In this document: piece by piece, positions 5,510 through 5,619 of the stretch
Layout: every line of letters begins with the position of its first letter
How positions within the stretch are numbered: position 1 is the stretch's first letter
Origin: Nanobdellota archaeon
GTDB taxonomy: Archaea; Nanobdellota; Nanobdellia; Woesearchaeales; GW2011-AR15
Length of the DNA: 5,619 bases
Reading direction: 5' to 3'
Assembly: GCA_018815145.1 (NCBI GenBank)
Contig: JAHIYL010000144.1
Coordinates: 1-5,619, forward strand
Made by a program: the position numbers and the translations under genes
Notes under the pieces: generated by a model
Told to the model about the DNA's origin: nothing
Seen by the model: the letters and a program-made list of their open reading frames with translations, nothing else
The model's database searches: none

Positions 5510-5559
5510 CTTTATGGGTTTAATACCCCGCAGCTCTGCTGCGAATACAAACCATAAAG
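5510..5559. repeat. REP-like hairpin element, copy 1
   Basis: A perfect 6-base stem CGCAGC-TCT-GCTGCG (5529-5543) is preceded by TAATACCC. It sits inside a longer imperfect inverted repeat: CTTTATGGGTTT (5510-5521) against AAACCATAAAG (5549-5559), which differ by one extra G. Such structures resemble REP sequences or the subterminal hairpins of IS200/IS605-type elements. It could also end transcription of the preceding ORF. Confidence 0.6.
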
Positions 5560-5595
5560 GAATAACTGAAATTTGAAATTCGATTTAAATTCCCG

Positions 5596-5619
5596 TAATA
5601 CCCCAGAGCTCTGCTCTGA
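5596..5619. repeat. REP-like hairpin element, copy 2 (reaches the window edge)
   Basis: This copy matches 5521-5544 at 20 of 24 bases, offset by 75. The stem is CAGAGC-TCT-GCTCTG (5604-5618). All four differences from copy 1 lie in the stem and are compensatory (G-C to A-T and C-G to G-C), so the fold is kept while the sequence changes. Confidence 0.6.

Overview
The window looks archaeal. Its core is the two-subunit type IIB topoisomerase Top6B-Top6A, arranged as one overlapping operon on the minus strand. Nearly every gene start has an AT-rich TATA-like box about 26 bases upstream, which puts the transcription start at or within a few bases of the start codon (leaderless mRNAs), and Shine-Dalgarno motifs are rare. 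The sequence is AT-rich, clearly more so outside the top6 genes. The Top6B sequence resembles the euryarchaeal/DPANN type more than the Sulfolobus type, but I cannot place the organism further.

Left part (1-722, minus strand): a VapBC toxin-antitoxin operon. A ribbon-helix-helix antitoxin (398-703) is followed after two bases by a PIN-domain toxin that starts at GTG 395 and runs off the window edge. A perfect 8+1+8 palindrome sits between the TATA box and the antitoxin ATG and is a ready-made autorepression operator. Positions 723-965 hold divergent promoter material and a 24-codon plus-strand remnant that looks like the start of a second ribbon-helix-helix gene.

Middle-left (949-1813, minus strand): a two-gene cassette. 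It encodes an AbiEii/MNT-like nucleotidyltransferase and a 59-residue charged, lysine-rich protein whose ATG overlaps the nucleotidyltransferase stop (ATGA). The cassette is bracketed by an 18-base direct repeat (17/18 identical), one copy of which is the 3' end of top6A. This suggests that a small defence or toxin-antitoxin-like cassette was inserted at the end of top6A. It is the best candidate here for an undescribed system.

Centre (1796-4703, minus strand): top6B then top6A, with an 8-base overlap. All key catalytic motifs are intact. Top6B carries an acidic N-terminal extension and a strongly acidic C-terminal tail.

Right part (4704-5619, plus strand): a divergently transcribed small membrane protein with DxDH and RPLH motifs, then an unrecognised lysine-rich ORF with no ATG, whose 5' end is built on three 19-base tandem repeats. 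The end of the window has two REP-like hairpins whose stem differences are fully compensatory. The left and right flanks look like accessory DNA around a housekeeping operon.
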